A DNA stretch of 64,000 bases, taken from contig WBZZ01003100.1 in the NCBI GenBank assembly GCA_019918135.1, forward strand, positions 221,001 through 285,000, read 5' to 3'. This DNA comes from Paulinella micropora (lineage: Eukaryota; Cercozoa; Imbricatea; Euglyphida; Paulinellidae). Under the pieces are notes generated by a model. It was given only the letters and a program-made list of their open reading frames with translations, was not told the origin of the DNA and searched no databases. Below are positions 8,668 to 17,874 of this stretch, in pieces. Both the position numbers and the translations under genes were made by a program. The stretch's first letter is position 1. Every line of letters begins with the position of its first letter.

Positions 8668-9324
8668 TCAACGCGCCAAGAAAGAAAAAGGGACACAGCG
8701 TACGGTAGAGGACCCGGCGGCCAAGGTACAGAATGCTATGAAGGCACCGAAAAAAGTTAGGAAAAAAACAATAGCCAAACAGGTAAGGCCGTCGTTGACC
8801 TCTTCGGATACCGGTTTGTTCAAGAGGCAACGCGGTACACAACACAGGATCAGAAAGACTAACGCGATTATGCCCGCGGTCTTCGCTGGGTTAGGAAATT
8901 GTTGGGCCAAGCCCGTGAGCACCACCTCGGGGTAACACTCGGCGCCCGCCTGGCAGGTGGCAAAGATGTCCAGGTTGAATTCGCAGGGCTGCGCGTGGAG
9001 GTGGAAATCGAACAGGGTAGTCTGGCCCGAAGAAGGCGTCAGCCGCAGCGGGGGGCACACCTTTGTCAGGTTTTTGTCACTGCTGGTACAATGGCAGCTG
9101 CACCAGAAGTGCGCGGGCTGGTCCGTTTTCAACTGCAGAGTGCCCTTGACCCAAGCCCCCCGGGGCACCTCCACGCGCAACAGCCGCTGTGGTGCGTTGG
9201 GCTCTGCCAGGTGGTTGTCGCGCCTAACCTGGGGAGAAAGGCTCTGACAGCTGTGCGAGTCCAACTCTCTTACTGCCATCCCCGCCGCCAGGCCCGCCCA
9301 CAACAGCGCCGCCCAAACAGGCAT
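8668..9324 (-). CDS. Secretory membrane protein with Cys-rich ectodomain
   Basis: The start is set at the ATG at 9324-9322 because it begins a clear signal peptide (MPVWAALLWAGLAAGMA). The in-frame ATG at 9366 would add a polar lysine-rich leader. The protein is about 218 residues. An ectodomain of about 120 residues carries a CSCHC cluster and ends with PCEFNLDIFATC, similar to the domain ends of the secreted protein at 5110. Two hydrophobic segments follow (AGIIALVFLILCCVPRCLL and CLAIVFFLTFFGAFIAFC). It is probably a surface or envelope protein. No family was recognised. A repeated promoter-like element lies 77 bp upstream. Confidence 0.7.
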   Translation of the reverse strand: MPVWAALLWAGLAAGMAVRELDSHSCQSLSPQVRRDNHLAEPNAPQRLLRVEVPRGAWVKGTLQLKTDQPAHFWCSCHCTSSDKNLTKVCPPLRLTPSSGQTTLFDFHLHAQPCEFNLDIFATCQAGAECYPEVVLTGLAQQFPNPAKTAGIIALVFLILCCVPRCLLNKPVSEEVNDGLTCLAIVFFLTFFGAFIAFCTLAAGSSTVRCVPFSFLAR

Positions 9325-9400
9325 GTTAGTTTTGTCTTTTCTTTTCTTTTCTTGGAGGTAGAACATAAATGAAACGGTGTTGTAGGCCTTCTTTTGGGGG

Positions 9401-9431
9401 GGCAGGACTGCGCCCCCTGGGAATGGAGAGT
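9401..9431 (-). promoter_or_regulatory. Shared upstream element, copy 1
   Basis: GGCAGGACTGCGCCC followed by a 16-bp G/A-rich tail is almost identical to 11466-11496. Each copy lies upstream of a minus-strand gene start: 77 bp from the ATG at 9324 here, and 88 bp at the other. The conservation of sequence, orientation and spacing suggests a promoter element. Confidence 0.5.
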
Positions 9432-9630
9432 TGGGGGGAACGGGAATGGAGAGGACGGGGAGCGCCTAAGTGATTCCCGTTCTCCCACTCTCCTCTCCCT
9501 TAACTTCCATTTTTTTAAAACTGTTTTTTATACAGGGGGGGGGAGCTAGGAGAGCGGCGGCGGAGAAAGCCCTAAAAGGTTCTTTGATTTTGTGGTGGTG
9601 GGGGGAGGGGGGGCTCTAAAGTCTTTTTTT

Positions 9631-11378
9631 TTAGGTCAGCACAAGTTCCGCGCAGTGCGGGAGCAGAGCCCGCAACGTCGACAGCGCAGGAACGAGGGGC
9701 TCGGGAAAGAGGCTGTGGGGTAGGCTCAAGAACCGCAAATTCCGTAACCGCGGGAGGACCTCGTGCAGCAAGCGCCGGCTGTCCTGACCACAAGGCGCGG
9801 AGATTGTTAGTTCGCGCAGCCCGGGCGTCCTGGTCAGCACCCTGCACACTTGCGACAACTGTAGTACACCTTCTTGCTCCACCACGATTGCAGTTAGGCC
9901 AATTGACTGTATCAACCGGCCCAGCTGGCTCCAAACATCATCCTCGGTCTGTCGCGACAACGATTGTGACCCCGGGGCGCAGAGGACGAGCCCGTTACTT
10001 CTTACGATCTCCAACCGCCGTAGCTTGGGACAATCGACCACTACCGGAGCGTGGTCGTCAGAAATGCAGAATCGCAGAGATAACTCCTCCAGCGTCTGCG
10101 GCAGCGTTAGCCTGGTCCCAACCCTACAAAACCCCAGCTCTAGCCTACGGAGTTTGGTAGCCGACTCTATGACGGACAGCGGTCTCCCACAATGTGCTAA
10201 CTTCAATTCCGTCAGTTTCGAGATTTGCCGCTGGATCACGGCCAGCTCGTCACGGGTGACAACAATGTTAAGCTCCAGCGCCGTACAAGCGGGCGCGGAG
10301 AATTCCCCGAGCCAGCCTAAGCTTGCTGGGGTCAAGCTTGCTAAACCCAAGGCTCGCAAGCTCGGCCAGTCAGTGGGCAGTCCGTTGCTCGGCGCGCAAG
10401 GCAGGCGCAGGCTCTCCAGGCGTGTAGAGAATTCTGCCGAACTCTCCCAGCTCCAGTCGTACTGGAGCTGTGGGCCTAGGACCCGTATGTCCAGGTGTCG
10501 CAAACGAAGCAGATTGTCCAAAAAGCCGCTGTCGGTCAGAGGAGACCTGCTTTTCAGGACGAGCGAGGTTAAGGTCCCGGGGAAGGCCAGGGCGCCCCCC
10601 CATAATTGAAACCCGAGCAGGCTGAGCTTGCGGAGGTGATTACAGCCAGCCAGCAGCTTCGTGAGTAAGCTAGGCACCAGTTGGGGGGTATCTGAAAAAT
10701 CCAGAGTCAACTCCTCTAGGCGCGGAGCCCACACAATCATTGGCTCCACGGGCGCGCTTACCTTTAGCTCTGGGTCGATCAGGACATCGATTGGGTTGGG
10801 CTGGAAAACCGACCTACTTGCCAAGTGCAGGCTGCGGAGCTCTTGCCCAAAGCCAGCCAGACGCCTAATAACGGCCAGGTCATCAGGGCGCACCTCAGCT
10901 CTTGCAGTGACTTGGCGTTCCGTAAGTTGGATAACTGCTGCGAGCTTGCCCCCGCAGCATCAAAAATCGTGAGCTTTTGTACGCCCTGCAAGTGCGCTAG
11001 AATGCTCGCGCAGTCCCGCCGCACGCCAACCTCGCGCAACCACAAACCCCGTAGAGAACTGGCGCTGTCGAAGGCAATCTTGGGCAGGATAGCTTTCCAA
11101 CTAGACCGACCTAAAGCGGATGGTTCTTCCCTGGCCTGCAGCAAGTCGTAGACGGACTGCAGATTTCGCACCGCTGCCTGAACCCGCTTGTTAGTACAAC
11201 CCAAAACACCCAAAGCCCAGCGTGCGTTAGGGTCTGCTAAGAGGATGATGAGCTCCAAGAGTTCTGGTATCTCGACGACCTGCAGAAAAAGTTCCGCAGC
11301 CTGCGAAGCAGGCTGAACAGAGGTTCGCTGTCGTTTGCTAGCCTCGCGCCCAGCTTCTGGGCAGTGGTGTCGGTGCAT
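9631..11378 (-). pseudogene. F-box/LRR-like protein, split by one frameshift
   Basis: The protein starts at the ATG at 11378 (MHRHHCPEAGREASKRQ). An F-box-like helical segment (VEIPELLELIILLADPNARWALGVLGCTNKRV) is followed by leucine-rich repeats. At about 10880 the frame changes, and the LRR series continues without loss to the stop at 9631 (SLQELR in the first frame, then PDDLAVIRRLAGF in the second). The total is about 580 residues. Repeats such as LRKLSLLGFQLWGGAL, LRALGLASLTPASL and LRRLEIVRSNGLVL are evident. F-box/LRR proteins are usually substrate receptors of SCF ubiquitin ligases, and viruses use them to redirect host protein degradation. That role is inferred here. The single shift could be a mutation or an assembly indel. 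Confidence 0.65.
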
Positions 11379-11465
11379 AAACTGTGGCACGCAATCCCCG
11401 AGAAAAAAGACACAACCAACAATTTTCTTTCTTTCTTTAGGTACAACAAAACGGCCTTTTTTTTC

Positions 11466-11496
11466 GGCAGGACTGCGCCCTCCGGGAATGGAGAGT
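11466..11496 (-). promoter_or_regulatory. Shared upstream element, copy 2
   Basis: This is the second copy of the GGCAGGACTGCGCCC element, 88 bp upstream of the F-box/LRR-like start at 11378. The flanking G/A-rich tail (GGGAATGGAGAGT) is also conserved with 9401-9431. Confidence 0.5.
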
Positions 11497-11603
11497 AGAG
11501 GGAAATGGAGACTGGGGAGGGGGGTCACCCACCGCCAGCGTCCCCCCCCGCCCGCGCCTTTTTTCTTTCTCTGTCAGCTTCTCTGGGTTTTCAATCCTGG
11601 AAT

Positions 11604-12878
11604 TTATTTTAATATATATTCTTCCACGTGTTCTTGGAATTTGTCGTCGCCCGTGTACAAACGACTTACCCTCGCGGTCTGCAGGTCCAAGCGCAGCCTT
11701 TGGCGCACTTGCCCGGAAGGCATGCGCAGCAGCTCGTAGTGCCGGTCCTTGTTGTGGTGGTCATGCAAAAAGTGGAATATTAGGTACAACTCGGACGGGT
11801 CCAGGACCTGCAAGCCGGAAGGAACTCCGGCGTACACCTCTTGCAGCAGCCCGCCCGTCGCAGAGTCCCGATCATAGCCCACGAGGTGTTTACAGGCATT
11901 GTCTGAAACGAGCATGGCCTTTAGCAAGGTGTACCTGAAGCTACGCTTCGCAGCAGACCAAGACCTGAGCAGCCATTTCAGGCCATGCCCGACGGTGCGC
12001 TGCGCTATCTCGCGCGACGACACAATCGTGGTGACCAGGCGTCCGCAGTCCTCGAAGTCCTCGTCATGGTCCAGGGCTACGCACAGAACGCTGTAACCTC
12101 GGTTGTCACAGAAGTTAGGATCCGCCCCACGGCCTAGGGCCCAGGCCACGTGCTCGGCCGGACCGCTACGGGCCAGCCGCATCAGCAGCGTTGTGTCTCC
12201 GTTGTTTTCGCCCGTGAGGGGTGTGTCAACACGGACCCCCCACGTGTCTAGCACCGCGCTGACAATCTGGCTCGACGTGCCAAACCTGGCAAGTGCCCCC
12301 CAGGTATACCGGTTATGCAGGACCGGGCGCAGGCGGTGGTGGACCTCTTTTTGCAGCTCAGAATCCCTGGCTAGTACTGTCGAAATCAGCGCGTGCAATG
12401 CCCGGAGGTGCTTCCCCCTGACCTCGTCATAGCACAACGGGTCCTGAGACTGCGTGACCACCTTGCGCAGCCGTTCAGAAAGCTTGCCGGTTCTGGCCTC
12501 TTCCGGTGCCGTCCTGATTTCATTGAGCACTTTTTTGAACTCGACTTTCTCTCGGTCCAGCCTCTGCTCTATCAGCCACCGGTGGTATTTTTTTTCTTGG
12601 TCTAAAAGCACTTGCAATTGCTGCCGCTGTCGTGCGAGCCTGCTCTTGGCCGCGGTGTTGCCGCTGTCCCCGATGTTGGCGTGGCCCTTCAGGCCGCGCT
12701 CGAAAGCTATGAGCGCCTTTGAAATAGCCGGCAACGCACGTTCGATCTTGCATTCGTTGCCCGGCGTGAGCTCCAGTTCGCCTAACGCCGGTGTCTCCAC
12801 GTTCAGCACGTACGTCCGCCCATCGAATTGGTACTCGCACGATTGGTTGACGTACCGCTCGTCGTCGGTCCATTGCAT
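11604..12878 (-). CDS. Ankyrin-repeat protein with helical N-terminal half
   Basis: Starting at the ATG at 12878 (MQWTDDERYVNQ), the protein has 424 residues. Residues 50-190 are charged and helical, with coiled-coil character (SRLARQRQQLQVLLDQEKKYH). About residues 225-290 contain two or three ankyrin-like repeats (NNGDTTLLMRLARSGPAEHVAWAL, then RGADPNFCDNRGYSVLCVALDHD). The remainder is divergent and ends in a charged helix. Ankyrin repeats mediate protein-protein binding and are common in large DNA viruses, where many act as adaptors for ubiquitin ligases. A role in the same network as the F-box/LRR-like neighbour is speculative. The longer open frame upstream of 12878 crosses lysine, proline and glycine runs and is not believed. 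The gene diverges from the terminase gene at 13219. Confidence 0.7.
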   Translation of the reverse strand: MQWTDDERYVNQSCEYQFDGRTYVLNVETPALGELELTPGNECKIERALPAISKALIAFERGLKGHANIGDSGNTAAKSRLARQRQQLQVLLDQEKKYHRWLIEQRLDREKVEFKKVLNEIRTAPEEARTGKLSERLRKVVTQSQDPLCYDEVRGKHLRALHALISTVLARDSELQKEVHHRLRPVLHNRYTWGALARFGTSSQIVSAVLDTWGVRVDTPLTGENNGDTTLLMRLARSGPAEHVAWALGRGADPNFCDNRGYSVLCVALDHDEDFEDCGRLVTTIVSSREIAQRTVGHGLKWLLRSWSAAKRSFRYTLLKAMLVSDNACKHLVGYDRDSATGGLLQEVYAGVPSGLQVLDPSELYLIFHFLHDHHNKDRHYELLRMPSGQVRQRLRLDLQTARVSRLYTGDDKFQEHVEEYILK

Positions 12879-13218
12879 GGCCGCCAGCAAGAAAAAAAAA
12901 GGATCCGGTGCTTTTTTTGTTGTTGTTTTTGTACGTGAAATGGGGGGGGGGAACAAGAGACAGCGGTTTTCTGTTTCTTTTGCTTCTTTTGGATGCCAGC
13001 ACACCACCCCAGGGGGGGGGAAAGGAAATGGCCGCCGGCCCCTCCCTTTCCCTCTCCCTCCACACACCCCCAAGGCCCCAAAAAAGCCTGCTTCCCCCTC
13101 CCACCCCTCCGTCTCGCACGTTGAAATTTTCCCGCTGATTTTGGGTTTTTTCAGCATTCTTGGTTCTTTTTGCCCCCCCCCTGGCCACCCAAAATCTCCG
13201 CACTCCCCTCCGTTTGCA
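12879..13218. promoter_or_regulatory. Divergent promoter region, ankyrin protein and terminase
   Basis: This 340-bp noncoding spacer has G tracts (12942-12951, 13012-13020), T-rich stretches and C-rich stretches. Both flanking genes are transcribed outward. The homopolymer pattern matches the other divergent spacers in the island. No clear TATA box was found. Confidence 0.4.
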
Positions 13219-15231
13219 ATGCAGCCCGCGGACGCAAATACAGCGGTTGAGAGCCTGCGCGCCGTGTGGAACCTGCGGCGCCAGAGCCAGCCCGCCGCGC
13301 GCGAGGCCACCGTGCCACCTTTGCTGGCGGCGCCGTCCAACGGGCTGCTGGGCGTCGTGGCTCTGTGCGTGCGCTCTTGTGCCGAGCTGCTGGAACGGGA
13401 GCAGAGCGAGCAGCAGGAAAAACGGCGCCTGCGCAGCGTCCTGGACGCGGCCGCGGATCCGTTCGTGACCCCGTTGGGCAGCGACGGCGCGCGCCGCTGG
13501 GCCGCCATGCAGCGCGCGCTCGACTCGCTGCTCACCGACGGCTCCAAGCGCTCGCTCGACCAGACGCGCTTCCACGACGCCATGCTCGTCTCCTGCGCGC
13601 AGCTCGTCATGGGCAAGCACAACCTCGAGGCCGAGCGAGACTCCATGCTCGCGCAGCTCCAACGAGACAGCTTACCTTTGCGACTTTGATCCTTTGCCCA
13701 CGACGATGGGGAAAGTCGACCAGTGTAGCCATGTTTTGTGCTTCTCTCCTTTACACGACCCCACGAATTCGACTGTTAATCATGGCCACCCAGCGCAAAT
13801 CAGCATCGTTGCTGATGAAGAGCACCCTCCACTACTTCACGCAGTTCGAGGGCGGCTCGGCGCGCATCGCCGAGAATAACGCTTTCAAATTCACGGTTAA
13901 GTCCTCCGACTTTGCAGGCTCGCGCGCCGAGGCGCTGCGCACCGGCGCCGTCAGCTGCGTCACGGCCTGTGCCCACACCCAAGTCTACGTGGAGAGAGTG
14001 CGAACCTCGTGTTGATCGACGAGGCCGCGTTCATAAATGTGTCTACGCTAGCGTGCTGGCTCCACTCCTTTCGGTTGAGAATACGTCGCTTATTTGTATC
14101 TCGACGCCGGCAGGCCACGACAATTACTATTCAAAGCTGTTCGAGAGCCCAAGGACGCGGAGGACGACCCGCTGGACCAGGCTTCCTCCGGTTCCACGTC
14201 GATCTGCTGTGCGACGCGTGCCGCGAAGCTGGTAGATCCGGACTTGTAATCACAATCACACCTGATGCCGTCTTGGCTAGCGGGGGCAAACGACGAGCCG
14301 AGACTCTCATCAACAGTGACCACATGTATGCCCAAGAGCTCATGGGCAGCATCGTCAAAAATTCTGGGGGTCTGTTCTCGGGCGCGGCAGTCTCACGGTT
14401 TCTGGCAGTGTTAATCCAGAGCTGGAAAAGCTCAACTCGAAGCGCCTCGCGGTCGGGCGTTTGCGCCCCCCAACAGCTCGCGAAGCTCGCGGCAGCGCGA
14501 GAGAGTGCAATTGCTGCGGTTAAGAGTGCGGGCGAGCGCCTGAGCTTTCGGTCGAGACCGACAGTCTACGTGTTTGTGGATCCCGCGGGCGGCGGTGCGT
14601 CGGAGACGGCTGCTATTGCTATTGTGCACTCGGAAGAAGGCAAGATAGTTGTGGTCGGCCTGTGTTCCTTGGCCAAAACGCCGGCCGGGGACGAAATTGA
14701 AGAAAGGGCTGCCGTCGTTCTTCCGCCAACTGCATGACCACCCGGACCTAGAGGAATGTCATCTGGTCGTAGGTAAATCTCTCTTTGGCGTAATTGCAGA
14801 CAACCTTGTTTTCTTTTGCGTGCTGTTTCTTTAGGGATCGAAAACAACTATGGGGGCAAACTCTGGTTCGACTCCTCTTGGAGCGCTACGTAGCCCCCGT
14901 GCTCACAAGCTGGAGCGAGTGGCGAGATCCTCTTGAAGAATCGAAAGAGACTCTGCAAAAAAACGGCTTGTGTACAACACGCCATGCCCAAGTAGTGGGA
15001 AGCCATTTATTACAAGACCTTTTAAAAAGAAACCTTCTGACGGTAGCGCAAAATTATGTTTCGGTAGGAAGAAGTTCTACGATAGACATCTTAAAATTGC
15101 TGCAAGAGCAGTTACTTAACATGCACGAAGAAAAAGGTGGGGGGATTTCAGGGAAAACAACACACGGAAATCAAGATGATTTGGCTATGTCACTTATTCT
15201 CTGCCTGTACTGGTGTCACGTGTCGACTTAG
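13219..15231 (+). pseudogene. Terminase large subunit, herpesvirus/mirusvirus type, broken
   Basis: The motifs appear in the canonical order of the DNA-packaging ATPase-nuclease of Duplodnaviria. They are Walker A CPRRWGKS (about 13705), Walker B LVLIDEAAF (about 14010), coupling motif STPAG (about 14105), the VDLLCDAC region (about 14200), nuclease motif YVFVDPAGGG (about 14570), the IENN motif after an intron (about 14837), and a C-terminal THGNQDDLA motif (about 15165). The enzyme pumps viral DNA into procapsids and cuts it. The N-terminal segment (13219-13689, MQPADANT) ends exactly where the ATPase begins in another frame, so I read it as the same gene. Successive motifs lie in different frames. 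Breaks are near 13670, 14000, 14055, 14150, 14705 and 14865, besides the intron. The gene is therefore inactive as sequenced, or the assembly has indels. At about 650 residues its length is near the family norm. Confidence 0.85.
14773..14834 (+). other. Predicted 62-nt spliceosomal intron in the terminase gene
   Basis: The donor is G/GTAAAT and the acceptor is TTTCTTTAG/G, preceded by a T-rich tract. Removal joins CHLVV to GIENNYGG in frame and restores a nuclease motif that neither side contains alone. The match of splice signals and protein logic makes this convincing. Confidence 0.75.
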
Positions 15232-15339
15232 AGGCGTTCTTTTTTTAATTTTATTTTAATGTTAAAAGATTGGAAATACAACTAATAAAAGGAAAAAAAA
15301 CCAAAAGTTAAGGGTTTAGCCAAACCATTCTTTCGAAAC
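15232..15339. other. Convergent 3' region
   Basis: This AT-rich spacer lies between the terminase stop and the minus-strand zinc-finger gene. AATAAA-like sequences on the plus strand (CTAATAAAAG at about 15280) may be a polyadenylation signal. Confidence 0.35.
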
Positions 15340-17637
15340 TTACTCTACTAGGACCACGCAGTCGCGCAGCGCTAACGCTACCTCGGAGTTACCATCGTTC
15401 TCAACGGCCTCATACAATCCTGCCAGCCGCTGCCACGGCTGTGCGCCGGACACTGTCTGCCGGTCGTAGTACAGGTAAAACAGCGATAAGCCCTCTGGCC
15501 GCAACGGTGTCTGTCCCGTCTCAATGCTCGTCAACAAGCGCTGCAGGCGCTCAAACCTGGACTGCAGTGGCGGGTCGTGCAGCACGCCGTCCACTTCGAT
15601 TCAGTGCGGGTTGAAGCGCATGTACACAATTGGCATCTGTCTAAAATTCTCGTTGGCTGCCAATGCAGTGTTGATTTGGAGCATGCGCCCGAGCTCGCAC
15701 CGGTACCGCCGGTGCGCAAATTCATCGTTGCATAGCAGCAGCAGGCACCGACGGTCCTCGGGTAGCGATTGGAACTTGAGCAAGTGGAAGTCGGGGCGAG
15801 AACTGACTGTCCCGACAAACTGCGGGGTAATCTGAGAATTGCAGTGCTTGTAGAAGATCGCGTTGGCAAAGTCCCGGTCGAACGCCCAGCCTTGGATGGT
15901 CAAGAACTCTGCTAGCTGCTGCTCGCTCTTGAAGCGTTTGGCGATGCCTTCGGTCGTGTGGCATCGCTGCACGTGATCGTCCAGCAATCGCTCCGTTTTG
16001 CAGCGCGTCGTGCATGCGACCAGACCCGTGTTTGTCTGAAATCTGACCGTGCTGAACGACGTGAAAGAACATAGATGCTGCCATTTCTTGCTCTCCTCGT
16101 GTCTCCACTCGTGTTTTCTGAGTTCACCAGAGTTTGTAAAGCGACTGTCGCATTCAGTACACTCGTACTGCTTCTCGCCCGTGTGCGTCCGCGAATGTCT
16201 TTGGAGACTGTCAGAGGTTGTAAAGCGACTGTCGCATTCAGTACACGTGTACGGTTTCTCGCCCGTGTGCGTCCGTAAATGTGTTTGGAGACTGCCAGAG
16301 GTTGTAAAGCGACTGTCGCATTCAGTACATGCGTACGGTTTCTCGCCCGTGTGAGTTAGCAAATGTGTTTGGAGACTGCCAGCTTGGGCAAAGCGACTGT
16401 CGCATTCAGTACACGCGTACGGTTTCTCGCCCGTGTGCGTCCGCAAATGTTTTTGGAGACTGCCAGCCTGGGCAAAGCGACTGTCGCATTCGGTACACGC
16501 GAACGGTTTCTCGCCCGTGTGCGTCCGTAAATGTGTTTGGAGACTGCCAGAGGTTGTAAAGCGACTGTCGCATTCAGTACACGTGTACGGTTTCTCGCCC
16601 GTGTGCGTCCGTAAATGTGTTTGGAGACTGCCAGCTTGGGCAAAGCGACTGTCGCATTCAGTACACGCGTAGGGCTTCTCGCCCGTGTGCGTCCGCAAAT
16701 GTTTTTGGAGACTGCCAGCTTGGGCAAAGCGACTGTCGCATTCGGTACACGCGAACGGTTTCTCGCCCGTGTGCGTCCGCATATGCGCTTTGAGATGGCC
16801 AGAGGTTGTAAAACGACTATCGCACTGGTCGCATTCGAAGGGTTTCTCGCCCGTATGGACGCGCATATGCGTTTTGAGAGAGCCAGAGGTTGTAAAACGC
16901 TTGTCACACTGGTCGCATTCGAAGGGTTTCTCGCCCGTATGGACGTGCATATGCGTTTTGAGAGCGCCGGAGGTTGTAAAACGACTATCGCACTGGTCGC
17001 ATTTGAAGGGCTTCTCGCCCGTATGGACGCGTGTATGCGTTTTGAGAGAGCCAGAGGTTGTAAAACGCTTGTCACACTGGTCGCATTCGAAGGGTTTCTC
17101 GCTTGTGTGCGTCCGCATGTGTCGCTTGAGATTGCCAGCCCGGGCAAAGCAACTGCCGCATTCAGTACACTCGTACGGCTTCTCGCCTGTGTGCATCCGT
17201 ATATGTATCTTCAGAGCGTTAGCTTTACAAAAGCTACTGTCGCATTCAGTACAAGTGAATCTCTTTTTCTTCGCTGCTTGGGAACTCTCGGCGTGCTCTC
17301 GCGCTGTGCTGCTTGTTATTTTTTGTTTGGTCTCTCTGTCCTTGCGCTCTTGGCTGGCACACTCGCCTGTGTGCGGTCTTTCGACCGTCGAGACTGTAGA
17401 CGAGCTAGCGTCGTCATTGTCGTGCCGCCGGCGTTTCTTTTGGCTGCTGTCTTCAGTATCCGCCAGCCGGCGTTTTTTTTCTCTGGTCTTGGCTTCTCGT
17501 GGCTGAGAATCACGGCTCGCGGGCTGAGGCTGCGCACTGGCGATGGAGGCGGTGATTTCCACAACAGGGAGTGCATTTTCGCGGAAAGCCGGTAGTTTGG
17601 TTTGCAATTGTCCACTAGTAATGCACCGAAGCAGCAC
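15340..17637 (-). pseudogene. C2H2 zinc-finger protein with conserved C-terminal domain, in-frame TGA
   Basis: A lysine/arginine-rich N-terminus (KKRRRHDND, probable nuclear signal) precedes 14 tandem C2H2 fingers with TGEKP linkers. The three-finger block [27 protein letters not shown] occurs twice in succession, a recent internal duplication. After the array come a C-x3-C...H-x3-C-like knuckle and a roughly 200-residue domain ([43 protein letters not shown]). I recall this type behind zinc fingers in protist and giant-virus proteins, where it may be nuclease-like, but I do not name it. A TGA at 15603-15601 interrupts the domain. The same frame continues for about 87 residues (DGVLHDPPLQSRFERLQRLL), so the stop is a probable nonsense mutation. 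The first ATG lies only about 6 bp from a TATA-like box, so the true start is uncertain. Confidence 0.8.
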
Positions 17638-17642
17638 TGAGC

Positions 17643-17656
17643 TATATATTTATATA
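17643..17656. promoter_or_regulatory. Symmetric TATA-like box
   Basis: TATATATTTATATA lies within a near-palindrome between the minus-strand zinc-finger gene and the plus-strand SAP gene. It could serve either direction. It is too close to the first zinc-finger ATG (17637) for that codon to lie downstream of a normal TATA-directed start site. Confidence 0.4.
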
Positions 17657-17874
17657 GGTACTTTGAGTTGTACCAAGTGGAGATGAGCGTAGATATGCTG
17701 TGCGGCGGCCACGCTTGGAACGTTTGCGACGGCGATAAAGGTATTCATACCAGTGTTTTCACTCGCGACCAGGTTGCGCAGAATCGTGGGTTCGACCTTA
17801 TCGAAGATTGGTTGTATTCGGCTGCTGGTGCTGGATTCGAGAATCATCGCTACTAGTACGGCCACGATGCTGAC

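Noticed and set aside
12520..13662. 380-residue minus-strand ORF across the terminase N-terminus
   Set aside because: It overlaps two better genes in other frames, crosses an intergenic homopolymer region and has shadow-like composition.
13219..13689. A separate 156-residue coiled-coil protein
   Set aside because: It ends exactly where the terminase ATPase begins in another frame, and the combined length fits the terminase family. A frame break in one gene is simpler, though not proven.
1..17637. Nucleocytoplasmic giant-virus (NCLDV) origin for the island
   Set aside because: NCLDVs package DNA with a different ATPase. The terminase motifs here point to the Duplodnaviria lineage. Shared accessory gene types alone do not indicate an NCLDV.
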